Origin: CAZWES01 sp964632395
GTDB lineage: Bacteria > Patescibacteriota > Gracilibacteria > Peribacterales > Peribacteraceae
Assembly (NCBI GenBank): GCA_964632395.1
Contig: CAZWES010000001.1
Coordinates: forward strand, 1-64,000
Length of the DNA stretch: 64,000 bases
Reading direction: 5' to 3'
Position 1 is the stretch's first letter. Each line of letters begins with the position of its first letter. The notes below the pieces were generated by a model. That model was given only the letters and a program-made list of their open reading frames with translations, was not told the origin of the DNA and did not search any database. Shown piece after piece: positions 40,328-49,414 of the stretch. The position numbers and the translations under genes were made by a program.

Positions 40328-41767
40328 ATGGCTCTAATACCTTCCATCATCGCGCTCGCGTTTCCCTGCATACAGGGTGTGCTGCTTCTGAAAATTCTGG
40401 AAGGAAAACATCCAGTTCTCTTCAGGCTTGAAAGAATTTGTTGGGGATTTCTCGCAGGAGGAGCTGTATCCTCATATGTTCTATTTTGGATGTTTATGCT
40501 TGGAGTACCGATATCTTTCGTCGGATGTTTTGCGGTTCAGGTGATTCTTCTTCTCATCCTCATCCTGATTTATGGAATACAGCGCAGGAAAGGTTTGATT
40601 GCATCATCACCGCGGACCACTCCTGAAACGTTTAGAGGCTTGATAAATTCTCTCCCACGTTGGGGCAAATTTGTTATTGCATGGATTCTTGTCTGGACTG
40701 TCGTGAAGGTTGCACTTGGAGGATATGATCTTCTTGCCACTCCAACTTATTACAACGATACGTACGCAAACTGGAACATGCGTACGAAAGTGTTTTACGA
40801 GAACCAGAGCTTAATGCTTGATCGTGAAGTAACAGATGAGTTTTATTTTGGAGGGCGCGTTCCGAGTTATCCGCTCACTGTCTACTTCACAAAATTATGG
40901 ATGGTTCTTTCCGCCGGAGAGTGGTCAGAAATTTCTGTTAACAGCGTTCACTTTGTATGGTTTCTTGTGCTTATTGGAGCGCTTTTCTATGCAATCCGTC
41001 GGGAACAAAATCTTTTGATGGGAATTGTGGGAGTATTCATTCTTGTCAGCTTCCCACTTGTTTTAATCCATGGAATTAATGCATATGCTGATGTTTTAAT
41101 GGCAGCACATCTTTTATGTGTAATGTATGCCTTTTATCGTTGGGTGATTGAGAAGGGCGCGGGGCGCAGATCATGGCTTTTACTTTTTGGAGCAATGACC
41201 GCATCGATTATTTTTGTGAAGAACGAGGCATTGCTCATTTTTCTGCCTCCGCTTGCATTCATATTCTTTGCACTTTGCGAACGTTGGCGGATGCGAAAAG
41301 AATTCGCCACGTGGGCTGGTATGGTTGCTGCAGTTGCTGTTCCGTGGATGCTCTTTAAGCTGACGCATAGCCTGACGTTTGGCAACGCATCAAAAGTGAG
41401 CGGGTTTGAACTTTCGCCGCACGACGGGGTTGCACATGCCATCGGGAATGATCTTATGTACACGGGGAGTTACCTCCTTTTCTTTCCGTTGTTTGTGCTT
41501 CTGCTTGCGATGACCTTCAGATTCTGGAGGCGGAATGCACTTGGTCTCCTGATCTTATATCTATTTATAGTCTTCATCGGTGAGTTTTGCATCTACTGGC
41601 TTACACCGCTTGCAACGGAAGCGATCCGGCATACGGGGTTTGGTCGGGGAATGGTGCACCTGCTGCCGGCTGCTGTATTTGTTTCAGTGATGCTTATGTG
41701 CAGGCTTTTTGTCGATGTGAAGCCGGCAGCAGGAAGCTCCAAGCTCCAAGCTCCAAAGAAAATTTAA
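40328..41767 (+). CDS. Multi-pass membrane protein, glycosyltransferase-like (GT-C type)
   Basis: 479 residues with about 10-12 membrane helices. After the third helix an external loop holds YNDTYANWNMRTKVFYENQS, the position where GT-C enzymes carry acidic catalytic residues. Overall pattern resembles PMT/oligosaccharyl transferase-like proteins, which transfer sugars from lipid carriers. The last 14 codons (GSSKLQAPKKI) are encoded by a word-iterated repeat that starts at 41734, so the natural C-terminus has probably been replaced. It forms an operon with the 39125 gene. Confidence 0.75.
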   Translation: MALIPSIIALAFPCIQGVLLLKILEGKHPVLFRLERICWGFLAGGAVSSYVLFWMFMLGVPISFVGCFAVQVILLLILILIYGIQRRKGLIASSPRTTPETFRGLINSLPRWGKFVIAWILVWTVVKVALGGYDLLATPTYYNDTYANWNMRTKVFYENQSLMLDREVTDEFYFGGRVPSYPLTVYFTKLWMVLSAGEWSEISVNSVHFVWFLVLIGALFYAIRREQNLLMGIVGVFILVSFPLVLIHGINAYADVLMAAHLLCVMYAFYRWVIEKGAGRRSWLLLFGAMTASIIFVKNEALLIFLPPLAFIFFALCERWRMRKEFATWAGMVAAVAVPWMLFKLTHSLTFGNASKVSGFELSPHDGVAHAIGNDLMYTGSYLLFFPLFVLLLAMTFRFWRRNALGLLILYLFIVFIGEFCIYWLTPLATEAIRHTGFGRGMVHLLPAAVFVSVMLMCRLFVDVKPAAGSSKLQAPKKI

Positions 41768-41847
41768 ATCCCAAATCCCAAGTGGATCGTCTTTGATATT
41801 TGGAGTTTGGGATTCTTTTGGAATTTGGAGCTTGGAGCTTGGAGCTT
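41734..41847. repeat. Word-iterated inverted repeat (AAGCTCCAAGCTCC vocabulary)
   Basis: GAAGCTCC AAGCTCC AAGCTCC and AAATCCCAAATCCCAA are mirrored by TTTGGAGTTTGGGATT and GGAGCTTGGAGCTTGGAGC. The left arm is inside the 3' end of the preceding gene; the right arm is intergenic. Confidence 0.85.
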
Positions 41848-41906
41848 TTGCCCCAACATACTCCCACACTCCGGCAACCCTTATTACTTTTACAAACAAG
41901 CCGGAT

Positions 41907-41954
41907 GCAATATCTTGTGCCAGTTCAACCTTTTTAGGTACAAGATATTGTGCA
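41907..41954 (+). promoter_or_regulatory. Paired NrdR-like boxes and -10 of the ribonucleotide reductase gene
   Basis: GCAATATCTTGTGC (41907) and TACAAGATATTGTGCA (41939) match the NrdR-box pattern (ACAC-A/T-ATAT..TGTGT) and are centred about three helical turns apart. The second box overlaps TATTGT (41946-41951), which ends 9 nt before ATG 41961 and is the likely -10. Repression by an ATP/dATP-sensing NrdR is therefore likely; nrdR itself is not in the window. Confidence 0.65.
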
Positions 41955-41960
41955 TAACTC

Positions 41961-44900
41961 ATGAATCCGCAATCTGCCCCGATCGGCCAGAAAACAGAAA
42001 AAGCTCAGGATATTCCGATGGTTGAGGGAGTTTTAGGTGAGGGAGCTTCTCGAGTTGAATCCGCTCGTCTCTCGACTCCTCCGCATCAGGCGCTACGCGC
42101 CCATGCGTCGTCGCTCGAGAAGAGCGGTGATCTCCCCGCAAGAAAAAAAGGTCTCAGAATCGAGCGCAGGTTTACAACTCCGGGAACTGATCCGCTTAAA
42201 TCTGTGCAGTACGAAAAGCGCACAAGCCGCATTACAAACACAGATGGGTCCGTTGTATTCGAGATGGAAGGTGCGGAGATTCCTTCAGGATGGTCACAGG
42301 TCGCAACGGATATTGTGGTTAGCAAATACTTCCGCAAGGCTGGTGTTCCTCAAACAGACGATCAGGGCAACATTAAAAAAGATCAGGAGGGGAAAGTTGT
42401 AACAGGACCGGAGAAATCAGTGAAACAAGTAATAAGGCGGCTTGTTTCCTGCTGGAGGCACTGGGGCGAGAAACATCATTATTTTGATACCGTGCAGGAT
42501 GCTCAGGCGTTTGAGGATGAGCTCGCACACATGCTCATACATCAGAAAGCAGCGCCGAACAGTCCTCAGTGGTTCAATACGGGTCTATATCACTCATACG
42601 GAATCACAGGACCGGCGCAGGGGCATTACTATTCTGATCCTCTCACGGGAGTAGTCAGAGAAAGTACAGATGCATATACGCATCCTCAGCCTCACGCATG
42701 CTTCATCCAGTCCGTAAAAGATGACATGGTAAACCCCGGAGGAATAATGGATTTGTGGATGCGCGAGGCGAGGCTATTCAAATACGGATCCGGAACGGGA
42801 ACCAACTTCAGCGAAGTGCGAGGATCTGGAGAGGCGCTTTCCGGCGGCGGGAAAAGCTCCGGACTCATGAGTTTCCTAAAAATCGGTGACCGTGCCGCGG
42901 GTGCAATCAAATCCGGAGGAACCACACGCCGTGCTGCAAAGATGGTGTGTCTGGATCTCGATCATCCGGATATCGAGGTATTCATCAACTGGAAGGTAAA
43001 GGAGGAAAAGAAAGTCGCAGCCATGCGCGATGCCGGCTACACAACCGACTTTAACGGAGAAGCCTACCAAACCGTTTCCGGACAAAACTCAAACAATTCT
43101 GTCCGTATCCCACACACATTCTTCCAGGCACTTGAGAGTGACGCTGATTGGCATCTTTTGCATAGAACAGAGAGACGAAAGGCGGCACAGGAAAATCGTC
43201 CCCCGAATCCATGCAAAACCATCAAAGCAAAGGATATCTGGAGCCAGATTGCAGATGCCGCATGGGCGTGTGCGGATCCCGGCATTCAGTTCGAAACCAC
43301 AATAAACGACTGGCACACATGTAAGGCGGCGGGTCCAATTCGTGCAAGCAATCCGTGTAGTGAGTATATGTTTTTGGATGACACCGCCTGCAATCTGGCA
43401 TCGCTCAATCTCCTTAAATTCTTCGATGGAGAAAAAGGCGCATTCCACATAGAAGATTTTCGCCACGCAGTCAGACTGTGGACGATTGTTCTTGAAATCT
43501 CTGTGTTGATGGCGCAGTTTCCCAGTCGTGAAATTGCAAAACTCTCATATGAGTTTCGGACATTAGGTCTTGGATATGCAAACCTCGGCGCCATGCTCAT
43601 GCGAATGGGGATTCCGTACGATTCACCAAAAGCGCGAGCAATATGCGGAGCACTCAATGCAATTTTGACCGGAGATGCGTATGCCGAATCTGCACGCATT
43701 GCGGAAATTATGGGAGCGTTCCAGAAGTATCCGGAAAACCGCGATCACATGCTTCGCGTAATTCGCAATCACCGGCGCGCTGCATATAATTCACCTCCGC
43801 ATGAGTTTGAAGATTTGCACGTCATTCCAGTTGGGATTGATCAGGATCTGTGTCCTTCAGATTTACTCAGGGCGGTGCACAATTCGTGGGATGAAGCGCT
43901 AAAACTCGGAGTGGAGCATGGATTCCGAAACGCACAGGTCACGGCCGTTGCGCCAACCGGAACAATTGGGCTTTTGATGGATTGCGATACGACCGGAGTG
44001 GAACCGGACTTCGCTTTGGTCAAGTTCAAAAAGCTCGCAGGAGGCGGATACATGAAGATCGCAAACCAGTCCGTGCGCCCAGCTTTGATATCACTTGGAT
44101 ACACAGAAGAGCAGGTTGAAGAAATTATGCAGTACGTCCTCGGGAAACTTTCGTTTGAAGATTCTCCGCACGTAAATCGTGAGTCATTGAAAGAAGCAGG
44201 ATTCACAAGTGATGAAATTGCAAAGGTGGAAGCGGAGTTACCCAAAGTATTTGAACTTTCTTCCGCTTTCAATAAATGGGTGCTCGGGGAAGAAACCTTA
44301 AAACGCCTCGGTTTCTCATCTGAACAGTATGATGACTCTGCATTCAATATGCTCGCTTCGCTTGGATTCACACAAAAGCAGATTGATGAAGCGAATGAAA
44401 CGATCTGCGGCAAGATGACGATCGAGGGTGCGCCGTACGTTCGTGATGAGCACTTGCCAGTCTTTGATTGCGCGAACAGATGCGGAAAGAGCGGCGAACG
44501 CTTCATAGAGCCAGAGGGCCACATTCGCATGATGGCAGCTGCACAGCCCTTCATTACTGGTGCAATCAGCAAAACCATCAACCTTCCGCACGAAGCAACA
44601 TCCGAAGACATCAAGAGTTGTTATCTTTTGAGCTGGAAGCTGGGTCTCAAAGCAAATGCCTTGTATCGTGATGGATGTAAGTTGAGCCAACCGCTTTCCA
44701 CAAAGAGTGATACGGAAGAAGGGACGGGGACAGGGACGGAGGTTCAAAAGGTTGTGGAAAAGGTCATAGTCAAAGAGGTGCCGCGTCGTAGGAAATTGCC
44801 GGATGAGAGAACGAGTATTACGCATAAGTTTTCCGTTGTCGGGCACGAGGGGTACGTCACTGCTGGGTTGTATGAAGACGGGAAGCCCGGTGAGATATTC

Positions 44901-45479
44901 ATAAAGATGGCAAAAGAGGGGAGCACGCTTTCGGGTGTGATGGACACATTGGCGCTATCACTCAGCATGAACCTCCAATACGGCGTTCCACTTGAGGTTC
45001 TCGTGCAAAAACTCGTTCACACACGCTTTGAACCTGCAGGCCGCACGGGCAACAAAGAAATCCCATTTGTAAAAAGCATGATGGATTATCTGGGCCGCTG
45101 GCTTGCGCTCAAGTTTCTTACAAAAGAGAAGGCCATGTTGGTGCATACTGCTGAACTTGTTGAGCTGGCATATCGTGAAGGAACAAAGAGTAAAGATGCG
45201 TTTGTGGCGACGTTGCCGATCGTGGATGAGGGGAAGCCGATGGAGGTTCCCGAGGATGAAGAGGGTAGTGTCATGCTGAGCGGAGGCGAAACAAAGCGTA
45301 GCGAAGTTTCGCCGGAGTCGAAGTATGGCACGATCCAGAACGAAAAAGCGTCAGGCGCACCGTTGGCTTTCCAGGGCGCAGAAGATGCACCAATGTGCTC
45401 GCAGTGCGGATCCACAATGGTCAGGAATGGTGCGTGCTATAAATGTCTCGATTGTGGGGAGACGGATGGGTGCTCATAA
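41961..45479 (+). CDS. nrdJ: Adenosylcobalamin-dependent (class II) ribonucleotide reductase
   Basis: 1172 residues, full length for the long NrdJ family. LRIERRFTTPG starts the conserved part. PHACFIQSVKDDM and NPCSEYMFLDDTACNLASLN are the active-site regions, and HIRMMAAAQPFISGAISKTIN-type sequence follows near 860. The protein ends with a zinc ribbon (MCSQCGSTMVRNGACYKCLDCG) that includes the reducing Cys pair. It makes deoxyribonucleotides without oxygen dependence but needs coenzyme B12, which small CPR genomes usually must import. Residues about 28-56 come from a palindromic insert at 42046-42127. NrdR-like boxes precede it. A second insert-like GTGTGTEVQ stretch lies near residue 920. 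Confidence 0.96.
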   Translation: MNPQSAPIGQKTEKAQDIPMVEGVLGEGASRVESARLSTPPHQALRAHASSLEKSGDLPARKKGLRIERRFTTPGTDPLKSVQYEKRTSRITNTDGSVVFEMEGAEIPSGWSQVATDIVVSKYFRKAGVPQTDDQGNIKKDQEGKVVTGPEKSVKQVIRRLVSCWRHWGEKHHYFDTVQDAQAFEDELAHMLIHQKAAPNSPQWFNTGLYHSYGITGPAQGHYYSDPLTGVVRESTDAYTHPQPHACFIQSVKDDMVNPGGIMDLWMREARLFKYGSGTGTNFSEVRGSGEALSGGGKSSGLMSFLKIGDRAAGAIKSGGTTRRAAKMVCLDLDHPDIEVFINWKVKEEKKVAAMRDAGYTTDFNGEAYQTVSGQNSNNSVRIPHTFFQALESDADWHLLHRTERRKAAQENRPPNPCKTIKAKDIWSQIADAAWACADPGIQFETTINDWHTCKAAGPIRASNPCSEYMFLDDTACNLASLNLLKFFDGEKGAFHIEDFRHAVRLWTIVLEISVLMAQFPSREIAKLSYEFRTLGLGYANLGAMLMRMGIPYDSPKARAICGALNAILTGDAYAESARIAEIMGAFQKYPENRDHMLRVIRNHRRAAYNSPPHEFEDLHVIPVGIDQDLCPSDLLRAVHNSWDEALKLGVEHGFRNAQVTAVAPTGTIGLLMDCDTTGVEPDFALVKFKKLAGGGYMKIANQSVRPALISLGYTEEQVEEIMQYVLGKLSFEDSPHVNRESLKEAGFTSDEIAKVEAELPKVFELSSAFNKWVLGEETLKRLGFSSEQYDDSAFNMLASLGFTQKQIDEANETICGKMTIEGAPYVRDEHLPVFDCANRCGKSGERFIEPEGHIRMMAAAQPFITGAISKTINLPHEATSEDIKSCYLLSWKLGLKANALYRDGCKLSQPLSTKSDTEEGTGTGTEVQKVVEKVIVKEVPRRRKLPDERTSITHKFSVVGHEGYVTAGLYEDGKPGEIFIKMAKEGSTLSGVMDTLALSLSMNLQYGVPLEVLVQKLVHTRFEPAGRTGNKEIPFVKSMMDYLGRWLALKFLTKEKAMLVHTAELVELAYREGTKSKDAFVATLPIVDEGKPMEVPEDEEGSVMLSGGETKRSEVSPESKYGTIQNEKASGAPLAFQGAEDAPMCSQCGSTMVRNGACYKCLDCGETDGCS
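42046..42127. repeat. GTCTCTCGACTC / CGCTCGAGAAGAG palindromic element, in frame in nrdJ
   Basis: CTTCTCGAG at the left, GTCTCTCGACTC at 42067 and CGCTCGAGAAGAGCGG at 42112. Same modules as at 49312 and around 56203/56569. It encodes RVESARLSTPPHQALRAHAS before the conserved NrdJ start. Confidence 0.75.
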
Positions 45480-45493
45480 ACACGGAATGGTCC

Positions 45494-45832
45494 TCAGACT
45501 TCAGAATCGTCTTCATTAGTCTCACCTATAGGATTTATTCCATCGAGTTCTGCGTTGTCGTAACCATATGTACTACCTACGCATGTTTGTGTAACACACA
45601 AGTGATAACACCCCTCCAAAGCTTCGCCTTGTAGATCATCAATCTTTCTGTGTGCAAGATCGGTTTCAACTGCTACCATATCCAAATTAGTTTCATCAAC
45701 TGCTGCATGCAATTCGGCACGCATTTCAGTCTCGCTTTCAGCGCTCATGACTGTAGTATCCTTTGTAGCTTCGGGATCTGGAGTATATTGCTTTTCTCCC
45801 GGCTCCATTTCCGTTTTGAATCGTGGACTCAT
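45494..45832 (-). CDS. Hypothetical acidic protein
   Basis: 112 residues, rich in Glu/Asp/Thr, with a central helix (SETEMRAELHAAVDETNLDM) and a Cys-containing C-terminal part (LEGCYHLCVTQTCVG). Convergent with nrdJ, separated by 14 nt. No family recognised. The composition looks like a real protein rather than an antisense frame. Confidence 0.5.
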   Translation of the reverse strand: MSPRFKTEMEPGEKQYTPDPEATKDTTVMSAESETEMRAELHAAVDETNLDMVAVETDLAHRKIDDLQGEALEGCYHLCVTQTCVGSTYGYDNAELDGINPIGETNEDDSEV

Positions 45833-45980
45833 GATTAATGATGGGGAATTTATCCCATTATTCTCCTCTCACCCCCACAGTCAACAACTTTCACGATGTT
45901 ATTTTGCACCGGTACAGGATGCTGTTTTTGAGGTATCTGGCGGGTTCTCTGTGGGGTCGTATATGCTCATTTGGGTAAGA

Positions 45981-46094
45981 AAGCACCAAATTCCAAGCAC
46001 CAAAAGAATTCCAAATCTCAAATTCCAAAGCCATTTACTAGCATCTTTGAATTTTGGAATTTGAGATTCTTTTGGAATTTGGTGCTTGGAATTT
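45981..46094. repeat. Word-iterated inverted repeat (AAGCACCAAATTCC vocabulary, copy 2)
   Basis: AAGCACCAAATTCCAAGCACC and AATCTCAAATTCC words are mirrored by GGAATTTGAGATT and GGAATTTGGTGCTTGG. Same vocabulary as 14501-14610. It lies just upstream of the purB promoter. Confidence 0.88.
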
Positions 46095-46105
46095 TCTTAT
46101 CGTGG

Positions 46106-46111
46106 TACAAT
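46106..46111 (+). promoter_or_regulatory. -10 hexamer TACAAT of purB
   Basis: TACAAT ends 10 nt before ATG 46122 and sits immediately after the word repeat. Confidence 0.5.
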
Positions 46112-46121
46112 CAATCCCAAG

Positions 46122-47435
46122 ATGACATTCCTACCTCTGAGTCCTCTCGATGGCCGCTACAAAAGGAAAGTGGCAGTTTTGGGGGAATTTTTCAGCGAGG
46201 AGGCGCTTATGCAAGCCAGAGTGGAGGTGGAGATCCTGTACTTCATCGCACTTGGCGATGAGAAAAAGGTTAAAGAAGTCAGGCGCGTTACGAATGCAGA
46301 TCGGGCGAAGTTGATGAGGATTGTTGAGAAATTTGGACCAAAAGATGTGACTATGATTCGGCAATTTGAGCGAAGGACAAATCATGATGTTAAGGCAGTT
46401 GAGTATTATCTTAAGAAGAAATTCCAGTCGATCCCGTCACTCAGGAAATCTTTGAGCTTTATTCACTTTGGTTTGACTAGTGAAGATGTGAACAATCTTG
46501 CGTACGGAATTTTGATAATGCGCGCGCTCAAAGATGTTCTGCGACCGGAGCTAAGGACTATTCTCAGCGATCTTGGCAGTATGGGTAGACGCTGGAGAAA
46601 AACTGAGATTTTGAGCCTGACTCATGGACAGCCCGCAACTCCAACAACGCTAGGCAAGGAATTCATGGTTTTCCATGAGCGCATGAATCGCCAACTCAGC
46701 GACTTATATGACTTTAAAATGTGTGGGAAGCTTGGAGGTGCTGTTGGCAACTTCTCAGCACATCGTGCGGCATATCCAAAAGTCAACTGGGAAGCATTTT
46801 CCCGTAAGTTCGTGCGATCGCTCGGCTTGAATCCACTCAGATACACCACGCAAATAAATCCGCATGATGATCTTGCAGAACTCTCTCACTTATTTGTCCG
46901 CCTGAACACTATCCTTTTGGGTCTCTCGCGGGATGTTTGGACGTACATTTCACGCGGAGTATTCAAACAAAAACGCGTGATGGGAGAAGTTGGCTCCTCC
47001 ACAATGCCACATAAAGTGAATCCGATTGATTTTGAGAACGCTGAGGGGAATCTGGGAATCTCGTCCGCCTTGTTCAATCACTTTGCAGAAAAGTTGCCTG
47101 TCTCTCGCCTGCAACGCGATCTTTCTGATTCCACAGTTCAGAGAAACTTCGGAGTTTCATTCGGGCATCATTTGTTGGCTTTGAAGTCACTGAAAAAGGG
47201 CTTTGGTAAGTTGCAGCTTGATCAGAAGAAGATAAAGGACGAGCTAGATGCTCATCCGGAAGTTTTGGCTGAGGCGATTCAGACTGTGATGCGAAAGAAT
47301 GGTGTTTCTGATGCTTATGAGAAGATGAAGAAGTTGACTCGGGGGGAAGCTGTGACGAGGGAGGTTTTGCGGGAGTTTGTGGAGGGGGTGGAGATGAGGA
47401 GGGAGGATAAGGGAAGATTGTTGGGGATGCTTTAG
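46122..47435 (+). CDS. purB: Adenylosuccinate lyase
   Basis: 437 residues from ATG 46122, which begins the conserved LSPLDGRYKRKVAVL. The fumarase/aspartase superfamily signature is GSSTMPHKVNPIDFENAEGN (catalytic Ser loop), with catalytic-base region THGQPATPTTLGKEF. It cleaves adenylosuccinate and SAICAR in purine synthesis; purE and purC lie 7-9 kb away. The longer start at 46086 would read through the promoter. The stop TAG at 47433 coincides with the left end of a REP-like element. Confidence 0.95.
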   Translation: MTFLPLSPLDGRYKRKVAVLGEFFSEEALMQARVEVEILYFIALGDEKKVKEVRRVTNADRAKLMRIVEKFGPKDVTMIRQFERRTNHDVKAVEYYLKKKFQSIPSLRKSLSFIHFGLTSEDVNNLAYGILIMRALKDVLRPELRTILSDLGSMGRRWRKTEILSLTHGQPATPTTLGKEFMVFHERMNRQLSDLYDFKMCGKLGGAVGNFSAHRAAYPKVNWEAFSRKFVRSLGLNPLRYTTQINPHDDLAELSHLFVRLNTILLGLSRDVWTYISRGVFKQKRVMGEVGSSTMPHKVNPIDFENAEGNLGISSALFNHFAEKLPVSRLQRDLSDSTVQRNFGVSFGHHLLALKSLKKGFGKLQLDQKKIKDELDAHPEVLAEAIQTVMRKNGVSDAYEKMKKLTRGEAVTREVLREFVEGVEMRREDKGRLLGML

Positions 47436-47638
47436 GTGGCGCGGGCGCATCCGATTGTTTATGAGTAGCTGTCGATCGGGTCAGGATAGAAAATAGTTGT
47501 CGAGAGAGTAGGATCGCTCGCGCGGGGTTAGAATTGCTTCCACTAATGTTTTTCTCAGCATGTTCTTGCCCCGCGCGAGCGGTTCGGCATTCCGGCTTCG
47601 CTAGGCTCAGCCTACATGCCGAACGCGCACGCGCCACC
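47435..47638. repeat. REP-like palindromic element, copy d, next to the RAYT gene
   Basis: Ends GGTGGCGCGGGCGCATCCG and GCGCACGCGCCACC are inverted. The interior has GCTCGCGCGGGG / CCCCGCGCGAGC. It starts at the purB stop codon and ends 38 bp before the RAYT start. Confidence 0.75.
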
Positions 47639-47675
47639 TTTGTGCAATCGCTTGTGATAAAAAGCCTCTCCTATC

Positions 47676-48308
47676 ATGTATGACCCCGATATACGCATTC
47701 GGCACGGAAACTTTCTTCCACACTGGACAAAAGATGGAGGCATATACCACGTTCGTATTCGTCTTGCCGACTCACTACCACAGCAAAAATTGGATGAGTG
47801 GAAGCATGAGCGCGAAGATCTCGTTCGGCGAGCGTCAAAAGATAAAAGAAAGCTGACACGAGCGGAGCAGGAAAGATTAGATTTTCTATTTTCGGATAAG
47901 GTCGAGAAGTTTTTAGATTCTGGATATGGTGCCTGCTGGCTAAAGATAGATGAAATTGCGGAAATAGTCGCAGATACACTCTGGAAATTTAATGAAGACA
48001 GTTACAAGCTATTTGCATGGTGCATCATGCCGAACCATGTGCACATAATTTTGCAGCAGCTTACAAAAGAGCTTCAGAAAATCATGCATTCTTTGAAGTG
48101 GTATACCGGCTTGCACTCAAATAAGATTCTTGGAAGAAGTGGAGAGTTCTGGCAGCGGGAATACTTTGATCACTTGATCAGGAATCAAGAAAGCCTGGAG
48201 CGAGCTGTTGAGTATGTGTGGAGCAATCCTGATAAGGCTGGTCTGAAAGATTGGAAGTGGCGATGGAGAGCTGATAAGCACGTGCAAGAAACGTTGATTA
48301 AATGCTAA
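47676..48308 (+). CDS. REP-associated tyrosine transposase (RAYT, Y1/TnpA-REP)
   Basis: 210 residues. HUH motif in WCIMPNHVHIILQ; catalytic Tyr in AVEYVWSNPDKAGL. These are diagnostic of Y1 transposases related to IS200/IS605 that are domesticated or mobile and linked to REP palindromes. Single-stranded DNA nicking at REP hairpins is the known activity. The N-terminus HWTKDGGIYHVRIRLADSLP is the usual RAYT start. A REP-like element lies immediately upstream, and relatives are scattered in this window, so this enzyme is the obvious candidate for spreading them. Confidence 0.93.
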   Translation: MYDPDIRIRHGNFLPHWTKDGGIYHVRIRLADSLPQQKLDEWKHEREDLVRRASKDKRKLTRAEQERLDFLFSDKVEKFLDSGYGACWLKIDEIAEIVADTLWKFNEDSYKLFAWCIMPNHVHIILQQLTKELQKIMHSLKWYTGLHSNKILGRSGEFWQREYFDHLIRNQESLERAVEYVWSNPDKAGLKDWKWRWRADKHVQETLIKC

Positions 48309-48501
48309 CAAAGCGAGTTTCGCGCATTTTTTGCATCAATTGCTCGTTGGCCCTATCGAATTTGCCAGATTGTCTTGCTGCTTTTTTAAGGTCATCTCTT
48401 ATTTGCGTCCTTAGTCTAAGCAAATTGCGAATTGCACCTGGAGTTGAAGCATCTTCGACTTTTTGAGAGAAAGAATCTATGCGGTTTTTTAGTAAGTCCA
48501 T
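48298..48501 (-). CDS. Small helical protein
   Basis: 67 residues from the Met at 48501: MDLLKNRIDSFSQKVEDAST, then IRNLLRLRTQIRDDLKKAAR; continuous helix. CATACT 7 nt before the ATG fits the leaderless pattern. Its 3' end overlaps the RAYT gene by 11 bp. No family recognised. Confidence 0.5.
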   Translation of the reverse strand: MDLLKNRIDSFSQKVEDASTPGAIRNLLRLRTQIRDDLKKAARQSGKFDRANEQLMQKMRETRFVSI

Positions 48502-48523
48502 GATTGGTAGTATGAAGTTATAC

Positions 48524-48558
48524 AAAAAACCTCCCTTTGCTTTTCGCGTGGGGGAGGG
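48524..48558 (-). terminator. Intrinsic terminator
   Basis: Minus-strand CCCTCC...GGGAGG stem followed by TTTTTT. It serves the 48699 gene upstream on this strand. Confidence 0.7.
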
Positions 48559-48698
48559 AATTTTATTCAGTTCAGCTCATCCGCCTCACGCGAAGCGCGA
48601 GATAATAATGATGCTGCGGATGATGATGGACTGGTTCTGCACTGTCGGGGGCAGTGTAGGTGGGAGAATGGGTGGAGGTCAAGCGAATGGTCTAAATT

Positions 48699-49091
48699 CT
48701 ACATTTGAGCAGAAATTGCCTCTCTTATCTCGTCTTCCACTACATCTAGCTTTGCAATAGCACCTATATCCTCTGTATCAAGAGACGGGTTTGTGAGCCC
48801 AAATGTTCTTGCATCTTTTGCGAATTGAATAAGATCCAATATGGCTCGTTTGTCTTCACCATCAAGGAAGCGTACTGCTGCAGTTCTAGTATCAAAAATA
48901 TCACCCAATATTGCCTCTACATCAGCTTCTTTTACACCGCATGCAGTGGCTACTATTTGCTTACCATTGGACGTATCACGACTAAGGTCATATGTACGCT
49001 CAATTTTTTGACCGTCTCTTTCTGAAATTGCACGAGCCTTGAATGCAATCCCTGCTGGGATGCTATCGAAGGGGGTGAGTTGGGTTTTCAT
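48699..49091 (-). CDS. Hypothetical protein
   Basis: 130 residues with mixed helix and strand: FKARAISERDGQKIERTYDL, a middle acidic helical region (EADVEAILGDIFDTRTAAVR) and a helical end. TATAAT lies about 30 nt upstream, followed by a pyrimidine-rich leader TTTCCCCACACCAATC that resembles the one before tsf. An intrinsic terminator follows. No family recognised. Confidence 0.65.
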   Translation of the reverse strand: MKTQLTPFDSIPAGIAFKARAISERDGQKIERTYDLSRDTSNGKQIVATACGVKEADVEAILGDIFDTRTAAVRFLDGEDKRAILDLIQFAKDARTFGLTNPSLDTEDIGAIAKLDVVEDEIREAISAQM

Positions 49092-49127
49092 GATTGGTGT
49101 GGGGAAAGAAAAAGGGAAACATTATAC

Positions 49128-49153
49128 AAAAAACCCGCCATCTCTTTGGCGGG
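49128..49153 (-). terminator. Intrinsic terminator of the rpsB-tsf operon
   Basis: CCCGCCA-AAGAGA-TGGCGGG followed by TTTTTT on the minus strand, about 260 nt after the tsf stop. Confidence 0.75.
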
Positions 49154-49311
49154 GCAGTTAAATGAATACAGGCGTTTTTTACGCCCAAGAGCCCCGCCTC
49201 CTGCAGGAGGACATCTGTGGGGAGCAATTGAGGACGTAGGCAGTATTCATTGGCTGCATGATACGCGCCGGGTCTCTGCCGTCAAGACAAGTAAAGGTGT
49301 CATGGAACTAC

Positions 49312-49410
49312 GTCTCTCGACTCGGCCGTGCTCTTCTCGAGCGAGAGAGCCCGTAGCGTAGCGGAGGGCGAACGAGTCGAGAGACGAGCACGGCCTCGCT
49401 CGAGAAGAGT
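49312..49410. repeat. GTCTCTCGACTC / CGCTCGAGAAGAG palindromic element, complete copy
   Basis: GTCTCTCGACTCG...CTCTTCTCGAGCGAG is mirrored by CGAGTCGAGAGAC...CTCGCTCGAGAAGAG. It lies directly after tsf. It gives the full arrangement of which the 56203 and 56569 segments look like separated halves. Confidence 0.8.
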
Positions 49411-49414
49411 GTGT

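Noticed and set aside
43841..44614. 257-codon minus-strand frame inside nrdJ
   Set aside because: Antisense shadow of a strongly conserved reductase region; no recognisable domain.
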